Below are positions 37,201 through 44,188 of a stretch of DNA of 64,000 nucleotides, piece after piece. Source of the stretch: Malania oleifera (taxonomy: Eukaryota; Streptophyta; Magnoliopsida; Santalales; Ximeniaceae); contig NC_080419.1 in NCBI RefSeq assembly GCF_029873635.1, positions 62,243,040 to 62,307,039 on the forward strand, written 5' to 3'. The notes under the pieces are model-generated. The model saw nothing but the letters and a program-made list of their open reading frames with translations, was not told the origin of the DNA and did no database searches. A program made the position numbers and the translations under genes. Position 1 is the stretch's first letter, and every line of letters starts with the position of its first letter.

Positions 37201-40056
37201 TTTTGGAATCTAGAGGCTTTAGGATAAGTAGAGATAAGACAGAATATATGAAATGTAATTTTAGTAATAGTAGGAGGAATATTGGAGACAAAGTTGAACT
37301 TGATGATGAAGAAATAAATAATACTTGTAGATTTCGATACCTTGGATCTATTATGCAAGTTGAAAGAGAAATTGAAGAGGATGTAGTGCATAGAGTGAAA
37401 ACATGTTGGGTAAAATGGAGAAGTGCTTCAACTTCAAGTGTGCTTTGTGATCGTAGAATACCATTAAAATTAAAAATAAAGTTTTATAGAACGGCTATAA
37501 GACTAGCTATGCTATATGGATTGGGTGACGAAGAGACAAAATATCCAAAAAGTAAAAGCTATCGAGATGAGAATGCTTAGATGGATGAGTATAAAAGTGA
37601 AAGATAAATTAAGAAATGAACATATTCGCGGTAAGTTAGGTGTAGCTCTTATAGAAGATAAGATAAGGGAGGGACGACTCAGATGGTTTGGGCACTTGCA
37701 ACGTAGGCCATATAGTGCACCAATGAGGAAGAGCGAGTTAGTTATTGTGAGGGGAAGTAGTAAGAATTCAATAGTCTTGAAATTGTTAAAAGAAATGGTT
37801 CATAATTGCATAAATTGACGGAAAATGATTCATATAGCCGACCCCACCTAGTGTGGGACTTAAGGTTTGGTTTTTTTGTTGTTATTGTATCTATTATTTA
37901 TTTATTTAATTGTATAGAAAGTTTTGGTTGGTTCTTTTTATTTTATTTTATTTTTTAATTCAAAATACTAGAAATTTTGGGGTTTAAGAGGCAATAGAGG
38001 GACTTTGTTTTGCTTTTATATATATAAATGCAAAAAAATCTCCTTATTTTCCTGTTTTTTCCTACATTTGTATCAGAAACTTGGAAAACATCTTTTTAGT
38101 TTTCTTGGTTTTCAGCTCTCTCACTAATTTTGATGTCTTTCACTATTTTTCACATTTTTGGCCTAAGGGACTAATGGTGATCTATAAACTGCTTTGCGTT
38201 TGATACCAAAGGTTTTTCAGGATGAAAAAGTTTATATGATAACTTTGACCATGAAAATTTATGAAATTTAGTGTGTATTTTTTCTTTGCTGACACTGATA
38301 TTGACCCATTTTTAATATGGAGTTTAACTTCTCCACCGAGGTCTTATATTTTGGTTTCCCCTAATATGTTGAGGCTTTAAGATGATAAGAATTTGGATTG
38401 AAGTTTCAAATTTGATTTGAAAAAAAATATGATTATTTAAAATTTTATCAATGTTTTCTGCTTTCTGATAGAGATAATAATGCATAATATATGATTAAAA
38501 TGTAATGAAATGTATAAATAATGAGAAATTGATGTGCATGGTGAATAACAACTGTGTGCATACTAAATCAATTAATGCAAATGCAGTGGGTAAGCTAACC
38601 AAATGAAAATTTCATGTTCAAATACAACTTATTATGACATTGCTTAATCTCAATAAGTTTAAAGCTATAATTTATTTTTTTTTAAAATTACAACTGTCAA
38701 AGTTTTCCCTTCCAAAATTTTCATTATGCAAATTCCATGGTTATATGTTTCCTTCTTATGTTGAATCATTACTTCTGTTCAGTTCAATTGAATTTTAGAA
38801 ACTCGGCACAAACATATAATGGGTTCCTTGATGAAATGGATTATTGTTTTAATGGAAGACTTCCACAATTAAGTTTTGAATACATGATTAATATATTATC
38901 CATTTTTATAAGATGGATGTCTTCTCTCATTTTTTCCTCTCCAATTGATAATTTTTTTTTTTAATAAGTTACGTTGATTTTATTGAAGAGGCATCAAGGG
39001 GATGCCAGCCCATGGTACAAATCAAGCACCCTGAAGGGTGTCACACAAATTAAATATTACACCATAATCATTAATGACAGTCTTACCATGCCAGCTATTG
39101 ATTGCAGTAAAAAACATGTGTTCTTTGCTTGAGGTTGAATTTTTGAACACTTTTCTATTCCTCTTTCCAAATGCACCAGAAAATTGCAAGGGGAATGAGG
39201 GACGTAGCCTTTCTCACTTCTCCCACAGAGTTAGCGATAACGCAATTAATAAATTATTTAATGAAAATTTCCCAATTGCCTTGCAGATTAGTGGGTCTAC
39301 AATGCTAAACCTTTCTTTGCTGACATCAGACATGTGGGCTGTCTTGATTCGCATCTTTGCTTACCATGAGAAGGTACGTCAACGCATTATATCAAAATTT
39401 CTATCATTATTTTTGGTTACTTGAGGCTTTGTTTTGGGAACTAGGAAAACATGAAGAATGGAAAGGAAAATATCAATGGAATCTACTTTTTCTTGTTTGT
39501 AATTGAGAAGAATGAGAAAGAAAATAAAATATATAGTGAATGAATGAATGAACTTGTTTTTTTAAACATGCCAGGAGCCTTGTTTTTTTTTTTTTTTTCC
39601 CCCTAATTCCTATTCATATTTAAATAAATATTCATCCTTAATCATGTTTGAGGTAGAAAAAAAAATACAATCTAAAATTGGTTTCCATCTTATTATCTTT
39701 TCCTAGCCTGCAATTTAATTTCTGGAGCTTGCTACTTCTATCATTCAGGTCGACTGGATGTATTTCTTAGCCTTCACCTCTGTTGCGGTTGGACTCCTTA
39801 TATATTCAGTGTACGTATGAACTACTGCATTTTTACTTGAGTTATTTTTAGGCTAATTTATGCTCACCGCCTATGCCTCTGTTTTAACTGCAGGGGTGAC
39901 AAGGAAGAGGATCAATGTCGTGCAGCAGACGCTAGTTGCCAAGAAGATCCAGAGAGAAGCAAACATTTTGATGCAGAAGCTGGCTTAGCTGGAAATCCAG
40001 CAACCTGTACTGGGAGCTCAGAATCAAAAGGTAGCGATAGCGATAGTGTTTTTTAA
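10583..40056 (+). CDS. SLC35F-like (DUF914) membrane transporter, 11 exons
   Basis: Exons: 10583-10700, 11245-11339, 13681-13738, 27303-27497, 30264-30340, 31127-31209, 31449-31500, 33775-33843, 39287-39373, 39749-39810, 39894-40056. Joined they give 1,059 nt and 352 residues with no stop. Every intron is GT-AG and the phases agree. The product belongs to the drug/metabolite transporter superfamily, solute carrier 35F type (Pfam SLC35F, formerly DUF914). Diagnostic blocks are VKAYQYTSLTSVMLLDCW, SNPIKGDLLVVSGSMLYAVS, LVPILLKISGSTMLNLSLL and TSDMWAVLIRIFAYHEKVDW. Ten hydrophobic helices are visible at roughly 13-30, 49-65, 74-95, 102-122, 131-148, 163-178, 194-209, 225-247, 257-275 and 282-299. 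A polar, acidic, serine-rich tail (300-352) ends it. Length is normal for the family. The substrate in plants is unknown to me; the protein is presumably in an endomembrane or the plasma membrane. The start is the first of two adjacent ATGs, and the N-terminal MMSF is typical. Introns 3 and 8 are swollen by transposons. Confidence 0.93.
10701..11244 (+). other. Intron 1
   Basis: 544 bp, T-rich, with two oligo-T runs near 10981 and 11022. Acceptor TGTTAG. Reading through the donor gives an open frame of about 60 more codons, which explains a long chance ORF here. No element seen. Confidence 0.8.
11245..11339 (+). CDS. SLC35F-like exon 2
   Basis: Codes residues 40-71 (GIDAPTSQSFLNYVLLAIVY...), including helix 2, ending RKKALK in phase 0. 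Confidence 0.92.
11491..11826. mobile_element. Possible MITE in intron 2
   Basis: Begins AGGGTCCATTTGGATCAA and ends with the complement of TTTACAGTCCTGTTTGGAAC, an imperfect inverted pair. The interior is AT-rich, has GGAAAGGAAAG-type tracts and a duplicated AGGAAGAAAACTC.TTTTACTTTAC block, and lacks ORFs. The rest of intron 2 (11340-13680) is T-rich with no other recognisable element. No clear target duplication. Confidence 0.4.
13681..13738 (+). CDS. SLC35F-like exon 3
   Basis: Codes residues 72-90 plus one base (AKWYYYVILGLVDVEANFL), helix 3. The donor GTGAGT is strong. The next acceptor lies 13.6 kb away. Confidence 0.92.
14021..15581 (-). mobile_element. Probable solo copia-type LTR in intron 3
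   Basis: The plus-strand left edge reads TGTTGTCCCTAGTGTGGAGT, then a G12 run and TGAATGG. Its complement resembles the TTCACCCCCC..CAACA ends of plant copia LTRs. Five-base flanks match: GAGAC at 14021-14025 and at 15577-15581. No primer-binding site adjoins, as expected for a solo LTR. The other end reads ...CTAATA where CA is expected, one change away. Internal repeats are listed separately. Confidence 0.5.
14633..15025. repeat. Imperfect ~190-bp direct repeat in solo LTR
   Basis: Both units contain GTTAGACACAAAAACTAG, GAAAACGACCCA.ACCGC, ACGGTTTCCTTCAAGCCAGT and TTGATGTACCTAGGGAAAAC. Smaller ACCGTGGACGGTTT-like near-palindromes recur inside them. Confidence 0.75.
15582..16690. other. Intron 3 segment without recognised element
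   Basis: AT-rich intron DNA with oligo-T and oligo-A runs. Open frames near 15649-15849 (minus) and 16379-16639 (plus) are unrecognised and look like chance. Confidence 0.5.
16690..17001 (+). pseudogene. Copia polyprotein remnant, left part
   Basis: Degenerate sequence just left of the Athila-like element, with a broken frame suggesting a gag zinc-knuckle region (C..C then HTA) about 16830-16880. It is called mainly because the sequence right of the element continues as copia protease and integrase. Confidence for this half alone is modest. Confidence 0.4.
17002..17006 (+). repeat. Target-site duplication, left (AAGAA)
   Basis: AAGAA directly before the left LTR. The same five bases follow the right LTR at 22898-22902. 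Confidence 0.85.
17007..18481 (-). repeat. 3' LTR of Athila-like element
   Basis: 1,475 bp. Compared with the right LTR it lacks a 104-bp block (corresponding to 22329-22432) and has about 27 extra bases near 17870. Its left edge TAACTCACTCG has changed from TGATTCACTCG. The 3' part contains two diverged copies of a motif with CATGAAAGTTGTAGAGC-like and GGATGAGAGAGTTAC-like blocks, found widely in plant LTRs. Confidence 0.88.
18482..19639 (-). other. 3' untranslated interior of Athila-like element
   Basis: Between the end of gag and the 3' LTR. No coding motif in any frame. The long open frame at 19217-19495 (minus) is low-complexity Phe/Leu/Ser. This is where pol would be in a full Athila element; it is absent. 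Confidence 0.6.
19640..21205 (-). pseudogene. Athila-like gag, decayed
   Basis: Start ATG at the complement of 21203-21205 (MAAPAPHTLMNFLES). The capsid region reads NPYQHLNDFELACVTFIDGA, then a stop and frameshift, then a long open stretch (20806-20231) with ETFHENWERFRGLVNMCYH, LINYFYTALTPKSKQFV, GGEWYEQ and a Gln/Tyr/Pro-rich linker. The C-terminus (19879-19640) has KEYQPMVPYPQRL, the sequence usual at the gag-protease border of Athila elements. In-frame stops at several places make it inactive. No CCHC knuckle was found. Role when alive: virus-like particle capsid. Confidence 0.8.
21308..21325 (-). other. Athila-type primer-binding site (tRNA-Asp-like)
   Basis: The complement reads TGACGCCGTTGCCGAGGA, close to the TGGCGCCGTTGCCGGGG site typical of Athila/Tat elements. 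It lies six bases inside the right LTR. Two or three changes from the usual form are consistent with age. Confidence 0.85.
21332..22897 (-). repeat. 5' LTR of Athila-like element
   Basis: 1,566 bp, TGATTCACT...GTAATCA. It is the more complete LTR, keeping the 104-bp block missing from its partner. It contains a poly-purine stretch near 22040-22070 and a GCTGCTGCT run, both shared with the left LTR. Confidence 0.9.
22898..22902 (+). repeat. Target-site duplication, right (AAGAA)
   Basis: AAGAA directly after the right LTR, identical to 17002-17006. Confidence 0.85.
22903..23760 (+). pseudogene. Copia polyprotein remnant, right part (protease-integrase)
   Basis: Plus-strand continuation of the copia remnant after the Athila insertion. 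Readable parts: a protease-region block (HVGDEHVCTLSTLIPLPYS, VVKDKTSKRAL; 22905-23110); an integrase N-terminal domain with WHG.LGHPQF (about 23195-23230) and NLPCSS / ARCLGKLY-like CxxC positions (about 23260-23345); and the start of the integrase core (VPLELI, about 23385; FYSISTHD, about 23530). Frames change repeatedly and stops are common. The reverse transcriptase is not seen. Confidence 0.6.
23837..24076. mobile_element. hAT-like MITE in intron 3
   Basis: About 240 bp with imperfect inverted ends: GGGCCTATTTATTTGTGGAA on the left and the complement of GAGCCTGTTTAGTTGTGGAA on the right. The interior is AT-rich with no coding. An 8-bp target duplication is not clear. Confidence 0.6.
24080..26080. 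other. Intron 3 segment without recognised gene
   Basis: About 2 kb of intron with a poly-A run at 24746. The stretch 24890-24980 has a short open frame (DELGKELLVHLIHGKVAII) that looks coding-like but is isolated and unrecognised. A dispersed repeat at 24534 is listed separately. Confidence 0.4.
24534..24640. repeat. Dispersed intron repeat, copy 1 (partial)
   Basis: Contains GATTACCACTATATCTAAAA and GTGGGCCAACAATGTA, matching the copies near 26695, 29826 and 29990. Confidence 0.65.
26086..26605 (+). mobile_element. tRNA-derived SINE split by a ~350-bp insertion
   Basis: The 5' half (26086-26176) has GGTAAAGTTGTCACCATGTG and a B-box-like GGGTTCGAGAC (26119-26129), then GGAAACAGTCTCTTGCA and GGTAAGGCTGC. 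The 3' half resumes at 26527 with TAGACCCATTGTGATCTGCC and GTGCACCGGGCTGCCCT, the usual 3' part of this plant SINE type. GCGTATT occurs on both sides of the intervening 350 bp (26170-26176 and 26527-26533), as expected for a target duplication. The insert is T-rich and unrecognised. Confidence 0.7.
26625..26775. repeat. Dispersed intron repeat, copy 2 (full)
   Basis: About 150 bp: ACTAGAACCCAGGATCTTCT, GCTCTAATACCATGTT, CCCTAAAAGCTTAAGCTGTA, GGGCCAGCAATGTTTATCAA. On the minus strand, TGGTATTAGAGC and GGGTTCTAGT recall Pol III box spacing, so it may be a SINE relative. Confidence 0.6.
26776..27302. other. Last part of intron 3
   Basis: Intron DNA without repeats I recognise, ending in the acceptor TCATTTGCAG before exon 4. 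Confidence 0.7.
27303..27497 (+). CDS. SLC35F-like exon 4
   Basis: Codes residues 91-155 (with the split codon): VVKAYQYTSLTSVMLLDCW..., helices 4 and 5, ending SDAHSSDRA. The family's most conserved block is here. Donor GTAAGT is strong. Confidence 0.95.
27498..28600 (+). other. Intron 4, first part
   Basis: No element recognised apart from a mixed CA/CG tract (ACGCACGCGCGCGCACACAC) near 27619-27640. Confidence 0.6.
28620..28768. mobile_element. Foldback MITE in intron 4
   Basis: About 149 bp, nearly all inverted repeat: the left arm GTTTGGGAGCTTGAA...GGATTTGGGTTTATGTGGAT pairs with the complement of the right arm, GTTTGAGAGCATGGA...GGATTTCGATTTATATGGAT. It would form a long hairpin. No coding capacity. 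Confidence 0.7.
29826..29884. repeat. Dispersed intron repeat, copy 3 (tail only)
   Basis: GATTACCACTTTACCTAAAA and GGTTATGGGCCAACAATATA, nearly the same as the tail of the full copy that follows at 29920-30060. Confidence 0.65.
29920..30060. repeat. Dispersed intron repeat, copy 4 (full)
   Basis: ACTAGAACCCAGGACCTCCT through GGGCCAACAATGTATATCAA, same layout as copy 2 at 26625. Confidence 0.65.
30264..30340 (+). CDS. SLC35F-like exon 5
   Basis: Codes residues 156-181 (SGSNPIKGDLLVVSGSMLYA...), helix 6, ending SNVSE in phase 0. Donor GTAAAG. Confidence 0.93.
30341..31126 (+). other. Intron 5
   Basis: 786 bp. Pyrimidine-rich stretch 30470-30640, which gives a charged antisense ORF by composition alone. 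No element recognised. Acceptor TTTTATGCAG. Confidence 0.75.
31127..31209 (+). CDS. SLC35F-like exon 6
   Basis: Codes residues 182-208 plus two bases (EFLVKSADQTELMAMLGFFG...), helix 7. Donor GTATCC is weak but is the only phase-correct choice. Confidence 0.9.
31449..31500 (+). CDS. SLC35F-like exon 7
   Basis: Codes residues 209-226 (ISILERDELKSIHWSAGA), the loop between helices 7 and 8. Donor GTAAGT. Confidence 0.92.
31532..31580 (+). repeat. (CT)n microsatellite in intron 7
   Basis: About 24 CT units, about 30 bp after the exon 7 donor. Confidence 0.95.
31581..32430 (+). other. Intron 7, first part
   Basis: AT-rich intron sequence. Nothing recognised. Confidence 0.6.
32440..32515 (+). 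repeat. (ACT)n/(ATT)n trinucleotide tract in intron 7
   Basis: CTACTACTACTACTACTA followed by ATTATTATT runs, interrupted once by TTTGAAAAT. Confidence 0.9.
32820..33490 (+). other. Unrecognised coding-like block in intron 7
   Basis: GC content and codon texture differ from the AT-rich intron around it. Readable stretches include GYPPETHISTFGPRL with SFEFALSLNPKVGG (about 32865-32945, one frame) and an 89-residue ORF (32953-33222) in another frame, plus antisense frames at 33170-33477. I cannot assign any of them. It could be a LINE ORF1 piece or a gene fragment carried by an element. The duplicated TCTCTGTCCACAACTAATTA (33457 and about 33526) marks a small local duplication. Confidence 0.35.
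33775..33843 (+). CDS. SLC35F-like exon 8
   Basis: Codes residues 227-249 (VLPFIGFAVAMFLFYSLVP...), helix 8, exactly 23 codons in phase 0. Donor GTATGG. Confidence 0.93.
34170..34214 (+). repeat. (CA)n microsatellite in intron 8
   Basis: About 22 uninterrupted CA units. Confidence 0.95.
34753..34772 (+). repeat. Target-site duplication, left, of RTE LINE
   Basis: TATCTATTATTTATTTATTT, identical to 37888-37907. 19-20 bp, depending on the first T. Confidence 0.85.
35083..35660 (+). pseudogene. RTE endonuclease (EEP) domain, broken
   Basis: Apurinic-type endonuclease domain of the RTE ORF: RLATWNIGTLTGK (about 35080), INIICLQETKWVGEKA with the catalytic Glu (about 35156-35203), NGIGLIIDKNLKDSIVD, INIISAYALQVGL and GGDLNGHVG (about 35483-35510). 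A stop at 35453 and later frameshifts break it. When active it nicks target DNA. Confidence 0.8.
36250..37830 (+). pseudogene. RTE reverse transcriptase and C-terminal region, broken
   Basis: Pieces in order: KMKNGKSIGW (about 36460), CNSYCGIELMSHTMKLWERV (about 36650), DLEKAYDTVPRE (about 36866-36902), DVIKDMYDGV, FPITIGVDQRSALSPYRFAL, active-site box LFVDDIVLIDET (about 37127-37160), ESRGFRISRDKTEYMKCNFS, RFRYLGSIMQ, and the C-terminal RMLRWM...RLRWFGHLQRRP (37570-37710). At least four frame changes and several stops. The FVDD catalytic pair survives, but the reading frame does not. Confidence 0.82.
37888..37907 (+). repeat. Target-site duplication, right, of RTE LINE
   Basis: Second copy of the 19-20 bp flank found at 34753-34772. 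Confidence 0.85.
37908..38950 (+). other. Intron 8 between RTE and L1 fragments
   Basis: AT-rich. The stretch 37990-38170 resembles half of the MITE at 23837, and 34036-34100, left of the RTE, resembles its other end, so the RTE may have landed in such a MITE. Otherwise nothing recognised. Confidence 0.4.
38951..39240 (-). mobile_element. L1 LINE 3'-end fragment
   Basis: Read on the minus strand it ends GCATCCCCTTGATGCCTC, TTCAATAAAAT, then a poly-A tail (poly-T at 38952-38962). This is the usual 3' end of plant L1 elements. A short C-terminal coding trace precedes it. It is 5'-truncated and lies 47 bp before exon 9. Confidence 0.65.
39287..39373 (+). CDS. SLC35F-like exon 9
   Basis: Codes residues 250-278 (ISGSTMLNLSLLTSDMWAVL...), helix 9, ending FAYHEK; 29 codons in phase 0. 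Donor GTACGT. Confidence 0.95.
39374..39748 (+). other. Intron 9
   Basis: 375 bp, AT-rich, T13 run near 39585. Nothing else seen. Confidence 0.8.
39749..39810 (+). CDS. SLC35F-like exon 10
   Basis: Codes residues 279-298 plus two bases (VDWMYFLAFTSVAVGLLIYS), helix 10. Donor GTACGT. Confidence 0.93.
39894..40056 (+). CDS. SLC35F-like exon 11
   Basis: Codes residues 299-352 and the TAA stop (40054-40056). The hydrophilic tail has acidic (GDKEEDQ) and Ser/Asp-rich (KGSDSDSVF) stretches and is poorly conserved in the family. Confidence 0.9.
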
Positions 40057-40597
40057 TGCAGTACATGATGCTGCTGAAGGCAAGCGAAGGCCAACCAAGG
40101 GTCACTGAGCCAAGAAAGCCTTTGTTTTTTTCGTAGCATTTTCTATAGAAATGTTAAAAGGAGTTTCTAATTATGAGAAGGGAGGGGATCGATGGGAAAT
40201 AAGTAGCTCAATCGTTTTTATGTTTGTATTCGATTTGGGTTTTTACGAAATTCCTTTCCACTAATGATTCGAGCTTGAAATCATTAAATGAAAGTTTCAA
40301 ACTTTGGTTGATGGGATGTCTCACGAGCATTATTTTGCAATCCCAGTACTGCTAGAAATAGTAAAGGCTGGAACATAATTTCTATTTTTCATTTCTGTTT
40401 TTTTTTTAAAAGGTTTTATTTTAAAAAAAAAATCTAGAAATGAAAAATAAAATTTCTTTTCTAGGACTTAAAAAACTTTTATTTTCTACTTTTTTAATAC
40501 AAACATTAGAAAATTAAAATAGTAGACATTTTTATAATTTGAAGAACTAAAATGAAAAATAAAGATGTTTATATATATATGCACACAAACACAATAG
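40057..40597 (+). other. 3' untranslated region and start of downstream DNA
   Basis: Sequence after the stop is 3' UTR-like for roughly 300 bp. No clean AATAAA was found; ATTAAATGAAAG near 40284 is the nearest candidate. AT-rich tracts follow from 40390. Confidence 0.45.
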
Positions 40598-40820
40598 GAA
40601 AATGCTATTGGCACTATTAAAAGTACCGCTTAACGCTTCACATTTATTTTTTCATCTATTAAATTATAATTTTACCATTTTTCACAATAAAATGATAAAA
40701 TTATTGTTTTTTGACTTTTTTGTTGAAAAAAAAAATTATTAAATGATAAAATTATCATTTAATGCATGAATAATAAGCACAGAGTGATATAGTGTTTTTA
40801 GAGTGTTAATGATGTCTCTT
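40598..40820. mobile_element. Possible small MITE
   Basis: Weak inverted ends (TGCTATTGGCACTATTAAAA and the complement of CTAAAAACACTATATCACTC) around a palindromic AT-rich centre containing AAATGATAAAATTATCATTT. Confidence 0.3.
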
Positions 40821-40955
40821 GTTATTTGTACAATTTTTGTGCAATCACAAATTAGATGTACTGTGTAGCCAAATAATCAGTCACATGACACATTAAAAGG
40901 AAACTGGTTTTAGAAAGAAAGGTGAATAGAGACAAATTGTAATGTCAAGTTAAAA

Positions 40956-41088
40956 TAAGGTGTTTTCATCTATATAAAGGTAGCATGTCAAGTACCGAAT
41001 AGTTTAAGTCTTATATAGATAAGGTGTTTTTATCTATATGAGGGTAGTATGTCAGGTAACGAAGAATAGTTTAAAGTCTTATTATAAT
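40956..41088. repeat. Two-copy ~66-bp tandem repeat
   Basis: Each unit has TAAGGTGTTTT.ATCTATAT, GGTAG.ATGTCA and GAATAGTTTAA.GTCTTAT. Confidence 0.8.
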
Positions 41089-42280
41089 CAAGGTAAGTAT
41101 TTGGAAAACTACTTCCCGTGATTGACTTTGTGAAGATGGGGTTATAAATATTTGCTTGTTAATTTTGAAATCACCTCAAAATATTCACACAATGTGACCA
41201 AATTACCAATTTTAGCATCTACTCTACCTTATTCGTTTCCTTCCCTTTCTCACTCGCTCCCTAATTTCTCTCCTCTTCCATAATTTCTATGACTCCATAT
41301 CCTATTTGTCCTTATTTTGTAATACAACACTTAATGAGGAATCTTACGTTTTTTAGGGGGATGACTTAAGCTTGAGTTTCCACACCACTTCCACATTGAA
41401 AATATTCTCAATTCCCACTTTAAGAACTATTTATTAGAACAATAGATTGTCACATCTGACGGGACCCCTCATGTCGCCATTTAGGATAAAAATTATCAAT
41501 ACAATACAAACACTTTGCCGTATTAGATACTTCCAAAATCTAATTCTACTGAAAAAAAAAATTATAATATCAAAAATAAAAAAACATTAGTTGAGAATTA
41601 AAGAGGAAGAAAACACATAACACCATCTCAGAGAAAAAACTATGGGAGTCAAAATTTCTTGAGAACAAAATGAACAATCTGGACAATGAAGAAGATGAGG
41701 GCGATTTGCAGGTCTAGTTTTTGTAAATAAAAGAAAAAAAATTCACTATATTTTGGAAATTAGAATCGATTATTAAACCCTTTGAACTTGTCATGGTTGG
41801 TAATATGTCGCAAGAGTCATTGTCATGCACCCATAAGGGTGGTGGTAGCATTAATGGCCAACAATTGATTGTTTAAAATTTGCATTCTTGTTTCTTTGTG
41901 CACACAACTTATTGTTACTCCAAGATTTCATCAACTTGATTTTGATGACTTCAAGATTTCATCAATTTTGATGGAAAATAAATTATTTTACAATATTGAT
42001 TTTGCTTTTAAGATGCGTTTCAATAAAATTTCAAGTCATTAGTTGAACAACTTGAGAGAGGAGTTTTCAAGACTTATTATTTATGTCTGTAGTCTATCAT
42101 TTGTATCGTTTCTATATTCGTAATTTGTAAATCTCTTATAATATGTAGACCATAACACAAAAGGAATTAAACCAAGAAAAAGAAAAATTGAAGACTATTC
42201 CAAGCTACTACCTAGGGCAGTCTACCAAGCCTTATAAGTTGGTGGATCAGCATCATCAGTAGAATGGCCAAGTAGTTGAC
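41089..42280. other. Intergenic DNA, nothing recognised
   Basis: AT-rich, no ORF of note and no repeat structure seen by eye. Confidence 0.5.
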
Positions 42281-42948
42281 CACAATTAGACCTGGAAAAA
42301 TGGATAAAAATCTATTTATTCGAACTAAATCTGACCCGTTTAAATTGACTCATAACCAATCTACATATTAAATAAGTCGATTGACGAATTTAGGATTTTA
42401 TCCGATGGATATCCGCTTATCCGCTAACATCTAATATTTAAATTTATTGGTAATCCCATATACCATGCTTATTACGCATTAATTCAATTAGAATAAATTC
42501 TATTGGCCAAAGCCTTCTCCCACACTCTCACTCTTGTGCTACTATTGTATACGTATTAGTATTTGCCCTACGCCCACGTTCAAATTCAAGCCCAAATACT
42601 CAATTTTCTCATGATCAAAACAAAAACCTTTAAATTCATGTTCAAAATAATAAAAAATATATAATTTTGTTACTAGTTATTAAATGTTTAATAATTACTA
42701 AATTATAAATTTTAAAATAACTTCAATTATTATGTTATAAAATAAATTGTTCATTGGATGGTAAAAAAAATTATGTTAGGGATGGGAATGATAGATTATC
42801 TTCCATCCGCCACGGATTATTTGATCCGAACCACCATAAATCCACAACTTAAATGAGTTGGATATGGATTGCAATATCCTCACCCAGTAATCTGCCTAAT
42901 CTGTCACGGATTATCCGACCCAATCTGCTTTACCGGGTCTAATTACGC
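42281..42948. mobile_element. Possible non-autonomous TIR element
   Basis: Ends pair imperfectly: CAATTAGACCTGGAAAAATG at the left and the complement of the right end, GTAATTAGACCCGGTAAAGC. The interior has repeated GGAT/ATCCG words (GATGGATATCCGCTTATCCG, CACGGATTATCCGACCC) and no coding. Confidence 0.4.
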
Positions 42949-42961
42949 TATTTGGGCTAGT

Positions 42962-43691
42962 TGATGACCTTGGTAGAAGACCTAGGCGGTTAGCCGATCC
43001 AAGGGATAGTTTGACCGACGAATTACTTTTTATGAACTACAACAGTCAATTTAGTATTCTTACGACTAGTGTCAAGTCGACAGACCTTTAAGACAGGTTG
43101 GCCAGTCTAAGTAAAGAACAAACTCCAATAGGCATAAAAATGGTTAGTTTGACGCCAAACTTTATAAATATTCCCTTTTAAAGCCCAACGAATAGAGATC
43201 AGGCTATCTATATTGAATTATCAAAAGTTTAGACGCTCTCCTCTTTCTTAAACTCTTTTTGTGCTTAAAATTTGCTTATTCTTAAGAGAAGTCTCAGAAC
43301 TCTTGTGCCATAATTTTTTGTTATTCTTTAAGAGTTATTCTTGTGCGAAAACTCGTAAATCATTTCTTGTATTCTTCAAATCTCTTGTAATGGGTATCCT
43401 TGCCTGCACTGAAGTAAACGGTGCAAGTTGGTGACCTTGCTGCCATTAAATCAAGGAGATTAGTGGAGCCTCAAGGTGGTTTAACCATGAGAAAGTAGAC
43501 GTAGGCTCATAGAGATATATCACTATAAAAGAGTTTGCATTTCTCTTCCCTACTTTCTTTATTTATTTTGCTTTAATACTTATGTGATTTGCTTGCATTG
43601 TTTGAACTTGTTTTAAATGATGTAATCAGCAGTTAGTTTAAATGAAATGCAATTCAACCCCTTCCCTCTCGGTTTGTTACTTAAGCCAACA
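42962..43691 (+). mobile_element. Copia-type LTR, left edge uncertain
   Basis: Ends AACCCCTTCCCTCTCGGTTT...TTAAGCCAACA, a common 3' end of plant copia LTRs, and is followed at once by a primer-binding-site-like sequence. TGATGACC at 42962 is the best TG start. No coding. Confidence 0.5.
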
Positions 43692-43692
43692 A

Positions 43693-43702
43693 TTGGTATC
43701 AA
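43693..43702 (+). other. Degenerate primer-binding site
   Basis: TTGGTATCAA, a changed form of TTGGTATCAGAGC, directly after the LTR end. Confidence 0.5.
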
Positions 43703-44188
43703 TGTGAGGGATCTTCTTTTAAAATTAGACTTAAATGTCTTTGATTGCTCCATGAAAATAGTCAATATTGGTGTTAAGATTTTTATCCATTAATGAAAAT
43801 AATTTTTCTTATTGAAAAATAAGGATGAGTGAATATATTAAAACTTTTTATTTTGAAATATGAGATGTTATCCAATATAAATACTGATATGACATAAAAA
43901 TAAGATTGGAAAAACAAAAGAATGAAAGGCTAAATGCAAGGTTTTGCAATTAATTTCCAAATTATTACAATTAAACCAAGATGAAACTCCCCACCATTAA
44001 AATAACTAGAAAATAAATGTCAAATTTAATAGGGGCATGTCATCCCTAACTATAAAAGAGACATCCAAGAGAGAAGGTAAACATCTAGTTCTCATCCACT
44101 CTATCCTAATGTTGCAATATTATCCTCCTAGAGTCCTTGACTTAAGCATCGGAGCAATCCCCTTGAGTACACATGCCCGGAGTACACC
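43703..44188. other. Retroelement leader or LTR-like fragment
   Basis: No ORF. Contains AGAGTCCTTGACTTAAGCAT and CGGAGCAATCCCCTTGAGTA (about 44132-44168), like the GACTTGAGCGTCGGAGT block of some plant LTRs or TRIMs. It joins a copia reverse transcriptase abruptly at about 44189. Confidence 0.35.

Larger units (their letters stand above)
34773..37887 (+). mobile_element. RTE-clade LINE, near full length, inactive
   Basis: A 3.1-kb non-LTR retrotransposon in intron 8, same strand as the gene. The 5' region (34780-35080) is GC-richer and untranslated. Then come the endonuclease, reverse transcriptase and C-terminal region, and a 3' end with CCGACCCCACCTAGTGTGGG and a TTTTTTTGTTGTTATTG tail, typical of plant RTE elements. 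Identical 19-20 bp flanks show insertion by target-primed reverse transcription. Near-full length plus flanking duplication mean it was not 5'-truncated on entry; stops and frameshifts came later. Confidence 0.88.
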
